Below, piece by piece: positions 40,153 to 48,644 of a DNA stretch of 64,000 nt (positions within the stretch are counted from its first letter, which is position 1; every line of letters starts with the position of its first letter). This stretch comes from Anaerolineae bacterium (GTDB lineage: Bacteria; Chloroflexota; Anaerolineae; Aggregatilineales; Aggregatilineaceae). Location of the stretch: the NCBI GenBank assembly GCA_018432315.1, contig JAHDLB010000021.1:62001-126000 (forward strand), read 5' to 3'. Position numbers and translations under genes: made by a program. A model generated the notes under the pieces. It made no database searches. It saw only the letters and a list, made by a program, of their open reading frames with translations, and had not been told where the DNA came from.

Positions 40153-41556
40153 TCACGCGACGACGAACGACTCGTGCAGCTCTGGCACGTCGACCTGTTC
40201 GTACCCGGCTTCCGATTGCAGCGCCGACTGGAGCGCCAGCGCGGCGTCCTCTTCGCCGTGAACCAGGAACGTGCGGCGCGGCTTCTTGGTGATGGCCTCC
40301 GCCCAGGCGAGCAGCTCGTCGCGGTCCGCGTGGCCGGAAAAGCCGTTGAGCACCTCGACCCTCGCCTTGAGCTGGTATTCCTCGCCGAAGATGCGCACCA
40401 CCGGCTCGCGCTCCACCAACCGGCGGCCCAGCGTGTGGGGCGCCTGCCATCCCACGATCAGAATAGTATTGTCCGGGTCTTCGATCCGGTTGCGCAGATG
40501 GTGCAGGATGCGCCCCGTCTCGGCCATGCCGCTCGCGCTGATCACGATGAACGGCTCGCGCATGAAGTTCAGTTCTTTGCTCTGCTCGACCGAGCGCGTG
40601 TACCGCAGTGAATCGAACCCAAACGGATCGCCTTCGGCCAGCATGAAATCGCGGATCTCGGCGTCGTAGGCTTCGGGGTGGAGCCGGAAGACCGAGGTCG
40701 TGTTGATCGCCAGCGGGCTGTCGACGAACACGGGGAGCTGCGGGATATCGCGCTGGACCATCAGCTTGTGCAGCGAATAGACGAGCTGCTGCGTGCGCCC
40801 GACGGCGAAGGCGGGAATGATCACCGCGCCGCCGCGCTTGTACGTCTCGTTGACAATTTTTTCGAGCTTGCCCTCCGACGCCATATACGGCTCGTGCGTG
40901 CGGTTGCCGTAGGTGCTTTCCAGGATGAGCACGTCGGCGTGCTCGACCTGCTCCGGGTCGCGGATGATCGGGATGCCCACGCGGCCCAGGTCGCCGCTGA
41001 AGACGAGGCGCACGTCGCGCCCGGCGTCGCGGTCCTCGATGTCGAGCGCGACGATCGCGCTGCCGAGCATGTGGCCCGCGTCCAGAAACGTCACGGTGAC
41101 GCCCGGTGCTACTTCGCGCGGGCGGTGGTAGCCGATGGCGTTGAAGTATTCCAGGCTGGTGACGGCGTCCTCGACCGTGTACAGCGGGTCGATCGGCGGC
41201 TGGTCTTTGCGGGCGCGTTTCTTGTTGACGAACTCGGCGTCGCGCTCCTGGATGTGACCGCTGTCCAGCAGCATCGTCGAGCACAGGTCGCGCGTGGCGA
41301 ACGTGCACAGGATGTCGCCCCGAAAGCCGCTCTTGACCAGGTTGGGCAGGTTGCCGCTGTGGTCGATGTGGGCGTGGCTGAGGATGACGGCATCGATGGA
41401 TGACGCATCGAAGGGAAGATTGCGGTTGCGATCGAACGATTCGCGGCGCGGGCCTTGATACAGCCCGCAGTCGAGCAGCAGCCGCTGCCCGTTGACCTCG
41501 ATCAGATGCTGCGACCCGGTGACGGTTCGTGCTGCGCCATGAAATGTGATTTTCAT
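40153..41556 (-). CDS. Metallo-beta-lactamase/beta-CASP family ribonuclease
   Basis: A 467-residue cytosolic protein of the RNA-processing beta-CASP group. Metal motif HAHIDHSG begins at His61. GHMLGSA, FSGDLG, ILESTYGNRTHE, the beta-CASP segment around PVFVDSPLA, a SASGMAETGR box, GFSGHADRDEL and the terminal VHGE are all present. Relatives are CPSF-like endonucleases and YSH1-type proteins that cut or trim RNA. ATG 41556 is chosen because the conserved MKITFHGAARTVTGS start follows GAGG; the upstream open frame is not conserved-looking. An RNase D-like gene lies 52 bp upstream, so the two may act together in RNA turnover. Confidence 0.93.
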   Translation of the reverse strand: MKITFHGAARTVTGSQHLIEVNGQRLLLDCGLYQGPRRESFDRNRNLPFDASSIDAVILSHAHIDHSGNLPNLVKSGFRGDILCTFATRDLCSTMLLDSGHIQERDAEFVNKKRARKDQPPIDPLYTVEDAVTSLEYFNAIGYHRPREVAPGVTVTFLDAGHMLGSAIVALDIEDRDAGRDVRLVFSGDLGRVGIPIIRDPEQVEHADVLILESTYGNRTHEPYMASEGKLEKIVNETYKRGGAVIIPAFAVGRTQQLVYSLHKLMVQRDIPQLPVFVDSPLAINTTSVFRLHPEAYDAEIRDFMLAEGDPFGFDSLRYTRSVEQSKELNFMREPFIVISASGMAETGRILHHLRNRIEDPDNTILIVGWQAPHTLGRRLVEREPVVRIFGEEYQLKARVEVLNGFSGHADRDELLAWAEAITKKPRRTFLVHGEEDAALALQSALQSEAGYEQVDVPELHESFVVA

Positions 41557-41608
41557 CAGAGCCTCTTCGATCTCTTGCGGCAAAAGCGAATAGTGCGCCG
41601 GCTGCCGG

Positions 41609-42775
41609 TCAGGTTGAGTCGTCGGTGTCGGCGTGGGCCAGCACGTCCAGTAAATCCGCGCCATACGTCGCGCGGCGCCAGGGGCCAAGCCCTGGAATGT
41701 CGTCCAGCTCTTCCAGGCGGGTCGGGCTGCGGTGCGCCAGCGCCCACAGCGTCTCGCGCGGGACGATCACGTCGGACTCGACGCCGCGCGCGGCGGCGCG
41801 GTGCTTGCGCCAGGTGTGCAGCGCCTTGTAACGCGCCTGCACGTCCGGGGCGGGCGGGGGCGTCCGGCGCGGCGGACGCGGCGGATCGGCCTGGCGACCG
41901 CGCGCGATGCTCTCGACAATCGCCACCCCAAACCGCCGGACTTGCAGCGAACTCAGCCCCTTGATGCCCACCAGATCATCGACCCGGCGCGGGGCGATCC
42001 GCGCCAGCTCGGCCAGCACCGCGTCGCTGAAGATTTTCACCGGCGGACAGTCGCGCTGGCGGGCCAACGAATCGCGCAGCAGGTACAACTCGCGGACCAG
42101 CGCCATCTGGTCGCGCCGCAGGTCCTGCGCCTGGTGAATGCGCCAGTAGCCTTCCGGGTCGAAGTTGAACTCGGCGGGCGGCAGATCGGCCAGCGCGGCG
42201 AACGTCTCCGCCGCTTCTTCCAGGCGATCCTGCGCGGTCAGCTCGGCCAGCAGGCGATCGCGCAGCGCCGGCAGGTAGTGCGTGTCCATCTGCGCGTACA
42301 GAAGCTGGTCTGCCGCCAGCGGGCGCGCGGCCCAGTTGGCCCGCTGGAAGCGCTTGTTGGCGCGGACGCCGAACTGGTCGGCCAGGATGTTGCCCAGCCC
42401 CACCGCCGCCCAGCCACAGATCCGCGCGGCGAGCATCGTGTCGAAGATCGCGGCGAAGGTGAAGTCGAAGTCGCGCTTCAGGGTCATGATGTCGTATTCG
42501 GCGGCGTGGAAGACGATCTCGATGTCCGGGTCGGCCAGCAGGTCGCCCAGCGGGCTCAGGTCGTCGATCGCCAGCGGATCGATGATAGTGTCCTGCTCGC
42601 GGGTGGACATCTGGATGAGGCATACCTGCTCGTAATAGGCGTACAGGCTGTTGGATTCGGTGTCCACGGCCAGCAGCGAGTGGGTCTTCAGTTCGTCGAC
42701 CAGGCGCCGCAGGTCGCGAGTATGGCGGATAGTGCGAGCCGGTTTCAGGCCAGGCGGAGCAGGGTTCACAGCCAC
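41609..42775 (-). CDS. RNase D-like 3'-5' exonuclease with HRDC domains
   Basis: A 388-residue protein. Residues 25-200 are a DEDDy exonuclease: LLAVDTES holds Asp38 and Glu40, HAAEYDI the second Asp, and YAQMDTHYL the Tyr/Asp pair. A first HRDC domain lies near 215-295, and after a Pro-rich linker a second at about 310-385 (LEELDDIPGLGPW), as in RNase D. It trims tRNA and other RNA 3' ends. The start is GTG 42775 behind an AGGGG site and overlaps the corA stop by 10 bp, so it is likely coupled to CorA translation. The beta-CASP nuclease follows. Confidence 0.92.
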   Translation of the reverse strand: MAVNPAPPGLKPARTIRHTRDLRRLVDELKTHSLLAVDTESNSLYAYYEQVCLIQMSTREQDTIIDPLAIDDLSPLGDLLADPDIEIVFHAAEYDIMTLKRDFDFTFAAIFDTMLAARICGWAAVGLGNILADQFGVRANKRFQRANWAARPLAADQLLYAQMDTHYLPALRDRLLAELTAQDRLEEAAETFAALADLPPAEFNFDPEGYWRIHQAQDLRRDQMALVRELYLLRDSLARQRDCPPVKIFSDAVLAELARIAPRRVDDLVGIKGLSSLQVRRFGVAIVESIARGRQADPPRPPRRTPPPAPDVQARYKALHTWRKHRAAARGVESDVIVPRETLWALAHRSPTRLEELDDIPGLGPWRRATYGADLLDVLAHADTDDST

Positions 42776-43683
42776 CCCCTATGGCGAAAATAAAGCAGCA
42801 TGGACAGCGCGATGGAAAACATCAACCCGATCACCATCATGAAGGCGTCGGGGTGCTCTTGCAGCGGCAGGAATACGTTCATTCCGTAGATCCCGCTGAT
42901 CAGCGTCAGCGGCAGCATGATGACCGAGATCACGGTGAGAATCTGCATGACCTCGTTCAGGCGATAGCTCACCAGCGCGTTCGCCATATCCGCGATACCG
43001 TTGATCACCTCCAGGTGATCCTCGACGACTTCCCACTCCTTCACCACGTGGTCCAGGATGTCGCCAAAGTAGACGTCCAGCTCCTCGCGGATGAACGGGC
43101 GGTCGACCTTCTCCAGGTTTTCGACGATGGCGATCTGCGGGCGAATGATGCGGCGCAGGGCGATGATGTCGCGGCGAATGAACGAGAGATCCTGCATGAC
43201 CTGGCGCGAGTCCTCGATGAAGATCTCCTCTTCCAGGTGGCGGATGTTGGCATCCACTTTGTACAGAATCGGCAGAATATAGTCCACCAGGCGGTCGACA
43301 ACGCCGTAGAAGATCTTACTGGCCCCGCGCCCCATGAACTGCTCGCGGACTTCGGGGTTGGTCTGGACCTGCTCGAACAGGTGGCGCAGCGGCTTGAGCG
43401 AGCCGTCGCTGGCCGTGACGAGATAGCCGCTGCCCACGAACATATCGACTTCGGCGGCACGGCTCACCCGCTGCACCGGGTCCCATAGCGGAAACTGCAT
43501 GACGACGAACAGGTAATCGTCATATTCGTCCAGTTTCGGACGCTCGATCCGGCTCTGCAAGTCTTCCAGGTCGAGCGGGTGAAAATGGGGAAACATCTCC
43601 CGGAGCTGGTGGATGTCCTCGGGCGTGACACGTTCGATGTTGACCCACGTGACGCGCCCGTGTTGGATGATCTGAGTTGCCAT
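42766..43683 (-). CDS. corA: CorA-family magnesium/divalent cation transporter
   Basis: A 305-residue protein. The N-terminal cytoplasmic alpha/beta domain (residues 1-235) ends in a long helix. It is followed by two membrane helices and the pore signature YGMNVF between them. The C-terminus is short and basic (LYFRHRGWL), as usual for CorA. It takes up Mg2+ (or Co2+, Ni2+) as a pentamer. The start ATG 43683 (MATQIIQHGRVTWVNI) has no ribosome site; a promoter placed immediately upstream suggests leaderless mRNA. The open frame further upstream is not protein-like. It shares a transcript with RNase D and probably the beta-CASP nuclease. Confidence 0.94.
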   Translation of the reverse strand: MATQIIQHGRVTWVNIERVTPEDIHQLREMFPHFHPLDLEDLQSRIERPKLDEYDDYLFVVMQFPLWDPVQRVSRAAEVDMFVGSGYLVTASDGSLKPLRHLFEQVQTNPEVREQFMGRGASKIFYGVVDRLVDYILPILYKVDANIRHLEEEIFIEDSRQVMQDLSFIRRDIIALRRIIRPQIAIVENLEKVDRPFIREELDVYFGDILDHVVKEWEVVEDHLEVINGIADMANALVSYRLNEVMQILTVISVIMLPLTLISGIYGMNVFLPLQEHPDAFMMVIGLMFSIALSMLLYFRHRGWL

Positions 43684-43690
43684 GGGGCCA

Positions 43691-43719
43691 ATTATGGCGT
43701 GACGGGCGTTTCCCGGCAA
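43691..43719 (-). promoter_or_regulatory. Promoter of corA, probably giving leaderless mRNA
   Basis: Minus-strand TTGCCG (43714-43719), 17-bp spacer and CATAAT (43691-43696). A start point about 7 bp downstream falls at 43684, directly at the ATG at 43683, and no ribosome site precedes that ATG. Confidence 0.5.
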
Positions 43720-43805
43720 CCAACAGGAGTCTGCCGGGCGCGCGCGGGCAAATGTCAACGATTTGATTCGTTTATGAAGAATTCGTGAAAGCCACGCCTG
43801 GCTTA

Positions 43806-43834
43806 TTGATTTCACAATTCGTCCATGCTACTAT
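43806..43834 (+). promoter_or_regulatory. Promoter of the Flp pilin gene
   Basis: TTGATT (43806-43811), 17-bp spacer and TACTAT (43829-43834), in AT-rich DNA, leave a leader of about 57 nt before the ribosome site-bearing start. Confidence 0.65.
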
Positions 43835-43897
43835 AGGGTCACCTTGTCAATCTAATCGACAATTATCAACCAATCTATCTACCAAGGAGAAATCATC

Positions 43898-44044
43898 ATG
43901 ATGTACCTTCCGCGTGAAGAGGGCCAGGGCCTCGTAGAGTACGCTCTGATCCTCGTTCTGGTCGCCGTCGTGGTCATTATCATTCTGGCCCTGCTTGGCC
44001 CGGCCATCGGCAACATCTTCTCGAACATCATCACCAACCTGTAA
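43898..44044 (+). CDS. Flp/Fap-type pilin
   Basis: A 48-residue protein too short for most gene calls. A short basic/acidic head (MMYLPREEGQGLVEYALIL) carries the G-x-x-L-V-E-Y-A-L type IVb pilin processing region with Glu at position +5, followed by a hydrophobic helix (VAVVVIIILALLGPAIGNIF). Flp pilins are processed by a TadV-type peptidase and assembled by Tad machinery into adhesive pili. AAGGAG precedes the ATG; a second ATG directly follows. It has its own promoter and a strong terminator and no tad genes nearby, so the assembly machinery must be elsewhere. The single-gene unit suggests high expression. Confidence 0.9.
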   Translation: MMYLPREEGQGLVEYALILVLVAVVVIIILALLGPAIGNIFSNIITNL

Positions 44045-44065
44045 TCGTCCGCGTTTTTCAGTCGA

Positions 44066-44096
44066 GAAGCCTCGCCCTGTGCGGGGCTTCTTTTTT
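44066..44096 (+). terminator. Strong intrinsic terminator of the pilin gene
   Basis: GAAGCCTCGC (44066-44075) pairs with GCGGGGCTTC (44081-44090) with one G-T pair and a 5-nt loop, followed by six T residues. Confidence 0.9.
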
Positions 44097-44192
44097 GGGC
44101 CACCATACCTTCCAGCGGTCGAGAACCGTAGGGCGAGTCCGGCGCTTTTTTGTTACACTAGTGCGGCTAACGACGGTAGAAGGAGTGATGGT

Positions 44193-44990
44193 ATGCGTGT
44201 GTCGTATCGAAGCGGGTTGGTAGCTGTGATCGCAGGACTGCTCTTGAGCGCGTGTGGCGCTTTTTCAGGGGGACCGAGTGTGGGCGATCTGGAGACGCAG
44301 AACGCCCAACTGCAAGCGACGATCAACGAGATGGGCACCCCGGCGGCCACCCTGGCCGCGCTCGAGATGACGGCAGACCGGGGCATCGTGCTCCAGGCCG
44401 AAGCGAACAACGCAGCCGCCACCGCGGTGGCCGCCCAGGCGACGCTGACGATGCTCCAGCTTGGCGGCTCGGGGATGGTGAACCAGCCGACTCCGGCCCC
44501 TGGCGGGGGCGGCTCTCCGGCGGACGGGCAGGTTCCGGCAGGCGCGCCGACGCCGGCGGGCCAGGCGTCCAATTTCTCGAACACCACGACGGCCACGGGC
44601 CGCGACGATCTCGACTGCCCACTGGGCGAAACTGCCGTATTCGAGGCCACCGAGGACACCATCTACGTGATCGCCCGCATCGCCGATCTGCCCGCCGGCT
44701 CGACCCTCAGCGCGCGGTGGTATGCCAACGGCTCGATGTTCTTCGACGATGCTCAATGCTGGGTGCCCCAGCAGGATTGGGTCGACGTGTGTGCCTACTG
44801 CTCGATAGTGCCCGATGGCCCGACCTTCCCCACGGGGAGCTGGATGGTCGAGATGCTGCTCGACGGCCAGTTGATGTCACAGACGCAGTTCCAGGTCATC
44901 GACTCGACGCAGCAGGACACCGGCGCGACCGGTGACGGCACAACCGGGGACGGCACGACCGGCGAGGAAACCGGCGACACGAATGGGTAG
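44193..44990 (+). CDS. Lipoprotein of unknown function
   Basis: A 265-residue lipoprotein: signal peptide and lipobox LLLSAC (Cys about 21), a short coiled coil (SVGDLETQNAQLQATINEM) with an Ala-rich helix, a Gly/Pro/Ala linker, then a ~120-residue beta-rich globular domain (LDCPLGETAVFEATEDTIYVIAR...) containing four cysteines in CPLG, QCWVPQ and CAYCS. A Gly/Thr/Asp tail ends it (repeats of TGDGT). It is exported and anchored at the outer face of the membrane. I do not recognise the domain. ATG 44193 follows AGAAGGAG. An extended -10 (TGTTACACT) lies at 44151-44159. Confidence 0.75.
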   Translation: MRVSYRSGLVAVIAGLLLSACGAFSGGPSVGDLETQNAQLQATINEMGTPAATLAALEMTADRGIVLQAEANNAAATAVAAQATLTMLQLGGSGMVNQPTPAPGGGGSPADGQVPAGAPTPAGQASNFSNTTTATGRDDLDCPLGETAVFEATEDTIYVIARIADLPAGSTLSARWYANGSMFFDDAQCWVPQQDWVDVCAYCSIVPDGPTFPTGSWMVEMLLDGQLMSQTQFQVIDSTQQDTGATGDGTTGDGTTGEETGDTNG

Positions 44991-45032
44991 CGCGCCGCGC
45001 CGCCCGGTGAACCCCCAATCGAGTGACCCGAC

Positions 45033-45068
45033 GAACGCCCCACGCACGCCAGCGCCGGGGCGTTCTTT
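45033..45068 (+). terminator. Terminator-like hairpin after the lipoprotein gene
   Basis: GAACGCCCC (45033-45041) pairs with GGGGCGTTC (45057-45065) across a 15-nt loop, followed by TTT. It separates the lipoprotein from the TlpA gene. Confidence 0.6.
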
Positions 45069-45164
45069 GCTGGGGGATGCAACCGGCGGCGCGGCGCTGC
45101 ATCTAAAAACACGAGATCGTCCGAACGCAAAGACAGCTTACTCAGGAACCCAGGACCTTTTTGT

Positions 45165-45746
45165 ATGGCAAAACGAAAAAGACACTCCACACGCCAGAAA
45201 ACCAACTTTCTCCCGCTGGCGATTCTCGCCGTCCTGGTGATAGCCGGCGCGGGCCTGATCTTCGTGGCCGCGACCCGCGACAGCGCCGGCGCCGACGAGA
45301 ACGCCGCGTCGCAGCCGGGGAGCCAGGTCGTGCAGCCGCGCCAGGGCGACTTCACGCTGCCGGGGCTGGACCGCGAGATCGCGCTGGCCGATTTCCGCGG
45401 CAGCTACGTGCTGCTCAACTTCTGGGCGACGTGGTGCCCGCCGTGCAAGGCCGAGATGCCCGATCTCAACGCCTATCACCAGGCGCACCAGGACGCCAAC
45501 TTCACCGTGCTGGCCGTCAACGTGATGGAAGACGCGGCGCCGGTCGAGGACTTCATCGCCCGGAACGGGTTCAGCTTCCCCGTGGCGCTCGACAGCACGG
45601 GAACCGTTTTCGAGCAGTACGCCGGGAGCAGCCTGCCCAGCTCGTTTTTGATCGGGCCGGATGGCGCGCTGGTCAAGGCGTGGCCGCCGGGCATGATCGA
45701 CCGCGCCACACTCGACCGCGACGTAACCCCATTGTTGGAAGGATAA
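45165..45746 (+). CDS. TlpA/ResA-family thiol-disulphide oxidoreductase
   Basis: A 193-residue membrane-anchored thioredoxin. A basic head is followed by one helix (LPLAILAVLVIAGAGLIFVAA) and an extracytoplasmic thioredoxin domain with WATWCPPCKAEMPDL (Cys91, Cys94) and the cis-Pro region SLPSSFLI. It reduces disulphides outside the membrane and could serve cytochrome maturation or other exported proteins; it is distinct from the CcmG-like protein at 34489. No good ribosome site is seen. A small Cys-containing protein is encoded 4 bp later. Confidence 0.9.
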   Translation: MAKRKRHSTRQKTNFLPLAILAVLVIAGAGLIFVAATRDSAGADENAASQPGSQVVQPRQGDFTLPGLDREIALADFRGSYVLLNFWATWCPPCKAEMPDLNAYHQAHQDANFTVLAVNVMEDAAPVEDFIARNGFSFPVALDSTGTVFEQYAGSSLPSSFLIGPDGALVKAWPPGMIDRATLDRDVTPLLEG

Positions 45747-45750
45747 TCCT

Positions 45751-46074
45751 ATGGCCCGCGCCAACGTTCACGCCGGGATCTGCGGCTTTCACACCGTCGT
45801 CGAGGCGCGCGCCACCGACGATCCGCGCCGCGTCGAGCTGACCATCGAAAGCGAGTGCGGCGCCATCCGCAAGCTGGCCGAATCGCTCACCGAGGTCGAC
45901 CCGTTCCGCGAGTTCACCTTTCGCCGCGACATGCCGCTGACGCTGGAGAAAGCCGCCGAGTTCTGCTCTCACGCGGCCTGCCCGGTGCCGTCGGGCATCA
46001 TCAAGACGGTCGAGGTGGCCGCCGGGCTGGCGCTGCCCGCCGACGTGACCATCACCTTTTCGCCAACGGAATAA
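45751..46074 (+). CDS. DUF6951-like small protein
   Basis: A 107-residue cytosolic protein. Conserved-looking features are HAGICGFHTVVEA at the N-terminus and three more Cys (ECGAIR, FCSHAACPVP), which could hold a metal or iron-sulphur cofactor. The pattern agrees with DUF6951, a family without known function. It follows the TlpA gene after 4 bp, so a redox-linked role is possible but unproven. Confidence 0.75.
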   Translation: MARANVHAGICGFHTVVEARATDDPRRVELTIESECGAIRKLAESLTEVDPFREFTFRRDMPLTLEKAAEFCSHAACPVPSGIIKTVEVAAGLALPADVTITFSPTE

Positions 46075-46158
46075 CCGCCGCCACCCTGACCGGCCCGGCA
46101 CCTTCGCGCGCGATTCGTGCTAGAATGACGCTGCGCTTTTCACCGAGGGGAGTCAACC

Positions 46159-46593
46159 ATGGCCGGATCGATCCGCCTGGTGGAGCGGGTGCCCACTGTG
46201 GCCGAACACGCCGCCCTGTTCGAAGGGGTGGGCTGGAGGCCCTACGCGCCGCAGGCCGCCGAGATCGCGCTCCGCAATTCGCTGTTCGCCGTGCTGGCCT
46301 ATGATGGCGACCGCCCGATCGGGATGGGCCGCGTCGTCGGCGATGGCGGCAAGTTCTTCTACATTCAGGATTTCGCCGTGCTGCCAGGCTGGCAGGGCCG
46401 GGGCGTGGGCCGCCTGATGATGGACCGGCTGATGGGCTGGATCGCGGATAACGCGCCACACGAGCCGTTCGTGGGGCTGTTCTCCACCGAGGTCGCCATG
46501 GCCTTTTACGCCAAATATGGCTTCGAGCAGCACCTCGACGCGCTGACCGGCATGTGGACCGTCCTGCCGGTGGACCACACCGGGGGCGCCTGA
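46159..46593 (+). CDS. GNAT-family N-acetyltransferase
   Basis: A 144-residue acyltransferase with the acetyl-CoA binding motif A VLPGWQGRGVGRLMMDRLM and motif B near FYAKYGFEQ. The preceding strands (FAVLAYDGDRPIGMGRVVGD) complete the GNAT core. It transfers an acetyl group to an amine; the substrate cannot be predicted. GAGGGGAG lies before the ATG and a TAGAAT box 33 bp upstream. It is convergent with the glycosyltransferase gene. Confidence 0.92.
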   Translation: MAGSIRLVERVPTVAEHAALFEGVGWRPYAPQAAEIALRNSLFAVLAYDGDRPIGMGRVVGDGGKFFYIQDFAVLPGWQGRGVGRLMMDRLMGWIADNAPHEPFVGLFSTEVAMAFYAKYGFEQHLDALTGMWTVLPVDHTGGA

Positions 46594-46623
46594 CCACGCC
46601 GCCGGGCGTCGCGCGGGGCGGCA

Positions 46624-48552
46624 TCACCCCGCCGGGACGATCACCGGGCCGATGCCCACCTGCGGCGAGGTCCCGCCATCCGGCCCCGTGACGAGCATCG
46701 GCGCGCCGGTTTCGGTGTCCAGCACCGACAGGCTGAACGCCCACTCGCCGGGCGCGGGATTCTCGCCCAGCGGAACGGTCACCGTATCGACGAACGTCCG
46801 CCCCGGCGACCAGCAGCTCGGCGGATAGTTCCAGTTCAGCGGGTTCCAGGTGATGGCTTCCTCGGGCGGCGCGTCCGGGCCGAGGCGCAGCAGCGAGAGC
46901 GCGTAGGGCCGCTCGACGGGCGCTTCGGCCCGCCAGTACAGGTGCAGGGTGACGCTCCCCGGCGCCGTCTCGACCGTCATGCCAACCAGCGTGATCGCGT
47001 CCTCGCCACGCCGGAAGGTGCTGTCGCTGGCGAAAGCCGGGGCGCTCGCTGCCGGGGGCGCCTGGGCTGGCTCGGTGAGCCCGGTGAAGTTCGCCCGCAG
47101 AAAACCGGCCATCACCAGCACGATGGCCGCCTGCACCGCCAGGAAGGCGACCTGCTCGCGCCGCCGGAACCCGGCCAGCACGTCCGCCGCCAGCAGCACC
47201 CACACCGGCGCGAAGAACAACCACACCCGCCCGGTTTCGCCGCGCGCCGTCCCGCTCAGCACCAGGATCGCCAGCGCCAGCGCCGCCGCCCCGGCCATCA
47301 CGTCGCCGGGCGCGAGTGACGCTCGCCCGGCCCGGCGCAGCCGGGCGATCCGCCAGATCGCCAGCCCGGCCACCGGCACCCCGACGAAGATGAACATGTC
47401 GTAAGTATGCATGACCAGCCACGGCCAGTAGGGCCGGTACATGTCGTAATGCTGGTCGAGCGACGTTCGCGCCAGCTCCCACGGTGACAGGCCGCCCAGC
47501 GCCCAGGTGATCACCCAGACCGACGCGCACCCGATCCCGAACGCGACCAGGTCGCGCAGCGCGGCGCGGGGTTGGGCCGGGGGCCGCGCCAGCCGCCAGC
47601 CCAGGATGATCAGCCCGGCGAGCAGGCCCAGCGGCACCAGCGACAGGTTGAACAGCATCCCCACCGACAGGGCGAATCCTCCCACAGCGAGCCAGCGGGG
47701 CCGCTCGCGCAGCAGGCCGCGCCACACGCCCAGCAGCACCAGCAGCGCGATCAGCGGGTAGAACACGTTGAAACGCGGCTGGAAGATCGCCAGGCCGGGC
47801 ACCAGCGCCCACATTACCACCGCCAGCCGCGCCCGTTCCCGGTCCCAGACCAGCGCCCCCAGCCGGTAGAGCGGCGCCACGCCCAGCGCGGCCCACAGCG
47901 GCATCGCCATCTGGAGCCACGCGCTCGCCATCTCGGCGTCCGTCCAGGTCATCATGAACAGGTTCTGGCACTGCAAGGGGCGCACCACCCCGCCGAGCCG
48001 GTCCGCCAGCGGCGGCGCGGCGTCCAACAGGCTGGCGCCCGCGTCGTAGGCGGCCAGCAGCCCTGGCGGGCTGAGCGTCACGCCGCCCGGCGGCTCGATG
48101 TTGGCGTGCGCGCGGTACGTCGCGACGAAGTCCGGCCAGTGGCGCAGTGTGTGATCCAGGTCGCTCGCCAGCGCCGCGGCGTACTGGTAACCGCCGGTGA
48201 CGACCGACGCCGACCGCGTGAACAGCAGGAACAGCGGGCGCCCCTCCAGCGTGAGCAGCAGCAGCCACAGCAGCGCCGCCCCGGTGAAGCTCCAGGCGAT
48301 CAGGCGGACGGGGTAGCGGTCGCGCGGGGCGCGGTCCAACAGGCGCGCCGCCCCGGCCACGTAGATCGCCAGCGCCAGCGCGCAGGGGACGACCCAGGCC
48401 CAGCGCGGGGCTGCATAGGGCCAGATCCAGCGGCCCAGCAGTGGAATCCAGGGCACATCGCCGCGCAGCCACGGCAGCAGGTCCGCCGCCAGCGCCACGG
48501 CGAACAGCCCGCCCAACGCGAGGATCAGGGTGAACGCGCGCGATCGGTTCAC
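46624..48552 (-). CDS. Polytopic glycosyltransferase-like membrane protein (PMT/GT39 type)
   Basis: A 642-residue protein with about 12 predicted membrane helices over residues 1-470, and large extracytoplasmic loops after helix 3 (VTGGYQYAAALASDLDHTL...). It ends in a C-terminal beta-sandwich-like domain of ~150 residues (VTLHLYWRAEAPVERPYALSL). This layout is typical of dolichyl/undecaprenyl-phosphate-sugar-dependent transferases and of several unnamed Chloroflexota GT-C proteins. It probably transfers a sugar outside the membrane. The start is GTG 48552 (no ATG nearby). It lies downstream of rimO after a terminator. Confidence 0.72.
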   Translation of the reverse strand: MNRSRAFTLILALGGLFAVALAADLLPWLRGDVPWIPLLGRWIWPYAAPRWAWVVPCALALAIYVAGAARLLDRAPRDRYPVRLIAWSFTGAALLWLLLLTLEGRPLFLLFTRSASVVTGGYQYAAALASDLDHTLRHWPDFVATYRAHANIEPPGGVTLSPPGLLAAYDAGASLLDAAPPLADRLGGVVRPLQCQNLFMMTWTDAEMASAWLQMAMPLWAALGVAPLYRLGALVWDRERARLAVVMWALVPGLAIFQPRFNVFYPLIALLVLLGVWRGLLRERPRWLAVGGFALSVGMLFNLSLVPLGLLAGLIILGWRLARPPAQPRAALRDLVAFGIGCASVWVITWALGGLSPWELARTSLDQHYDMYRPYWPWLVMHTYDMFIFVGVPVAGLAIWRIARLRRAGRASLAPGDVMAGAAALALAILVLSGTARGETGRVWLFFAPVWVLLAADVLAGFRRREQVAFLAVQAAIVLVMAGFLRANFTGLTEPAQAPPAASAPAFASDSTFRRGEDAITLVGMTVETAPGSVTLHLYWRAEAPVERPYALSLLRLGPDAPPEEAITWNPLNWNYPPSCWSPGRTFVDTVTVPLGENPAPGEWAFSLSVLDTETGAPMLVTGPDGGTSPQVGIGPVIVPAG

Positions 48553-48594
48553 GGTCTTCGTCCCGGCAGAATCGCAGAATCAAGTCACAGAATC

Positions 48595-48619
48595 AAAAAG
48601 AGCGCGACACAGCGCTCTC
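48595..48619 (-). terminator. Intrinsic terminator of rimO
   Basis: Minus strand AGAGCGC-TGTGTC-GCGCTCT followed by a T run (plus-strand A run 48595-48599), 26 bp after the rimO stop. Confidence 0.78.
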
Positions 48620-48644
48620 TACGATAGCACGAGTTGGGGGGATG

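Noticed and set aside
46052-48583. An 843-codon minus-strand open frame overlapping the PMT-like gene
   Set aside because: It is extremely rich in Arg, Ala, Gly and Pro with no domain or hydrophobic pattern; the neighbouring frame carries a coherent 12-helix protein.
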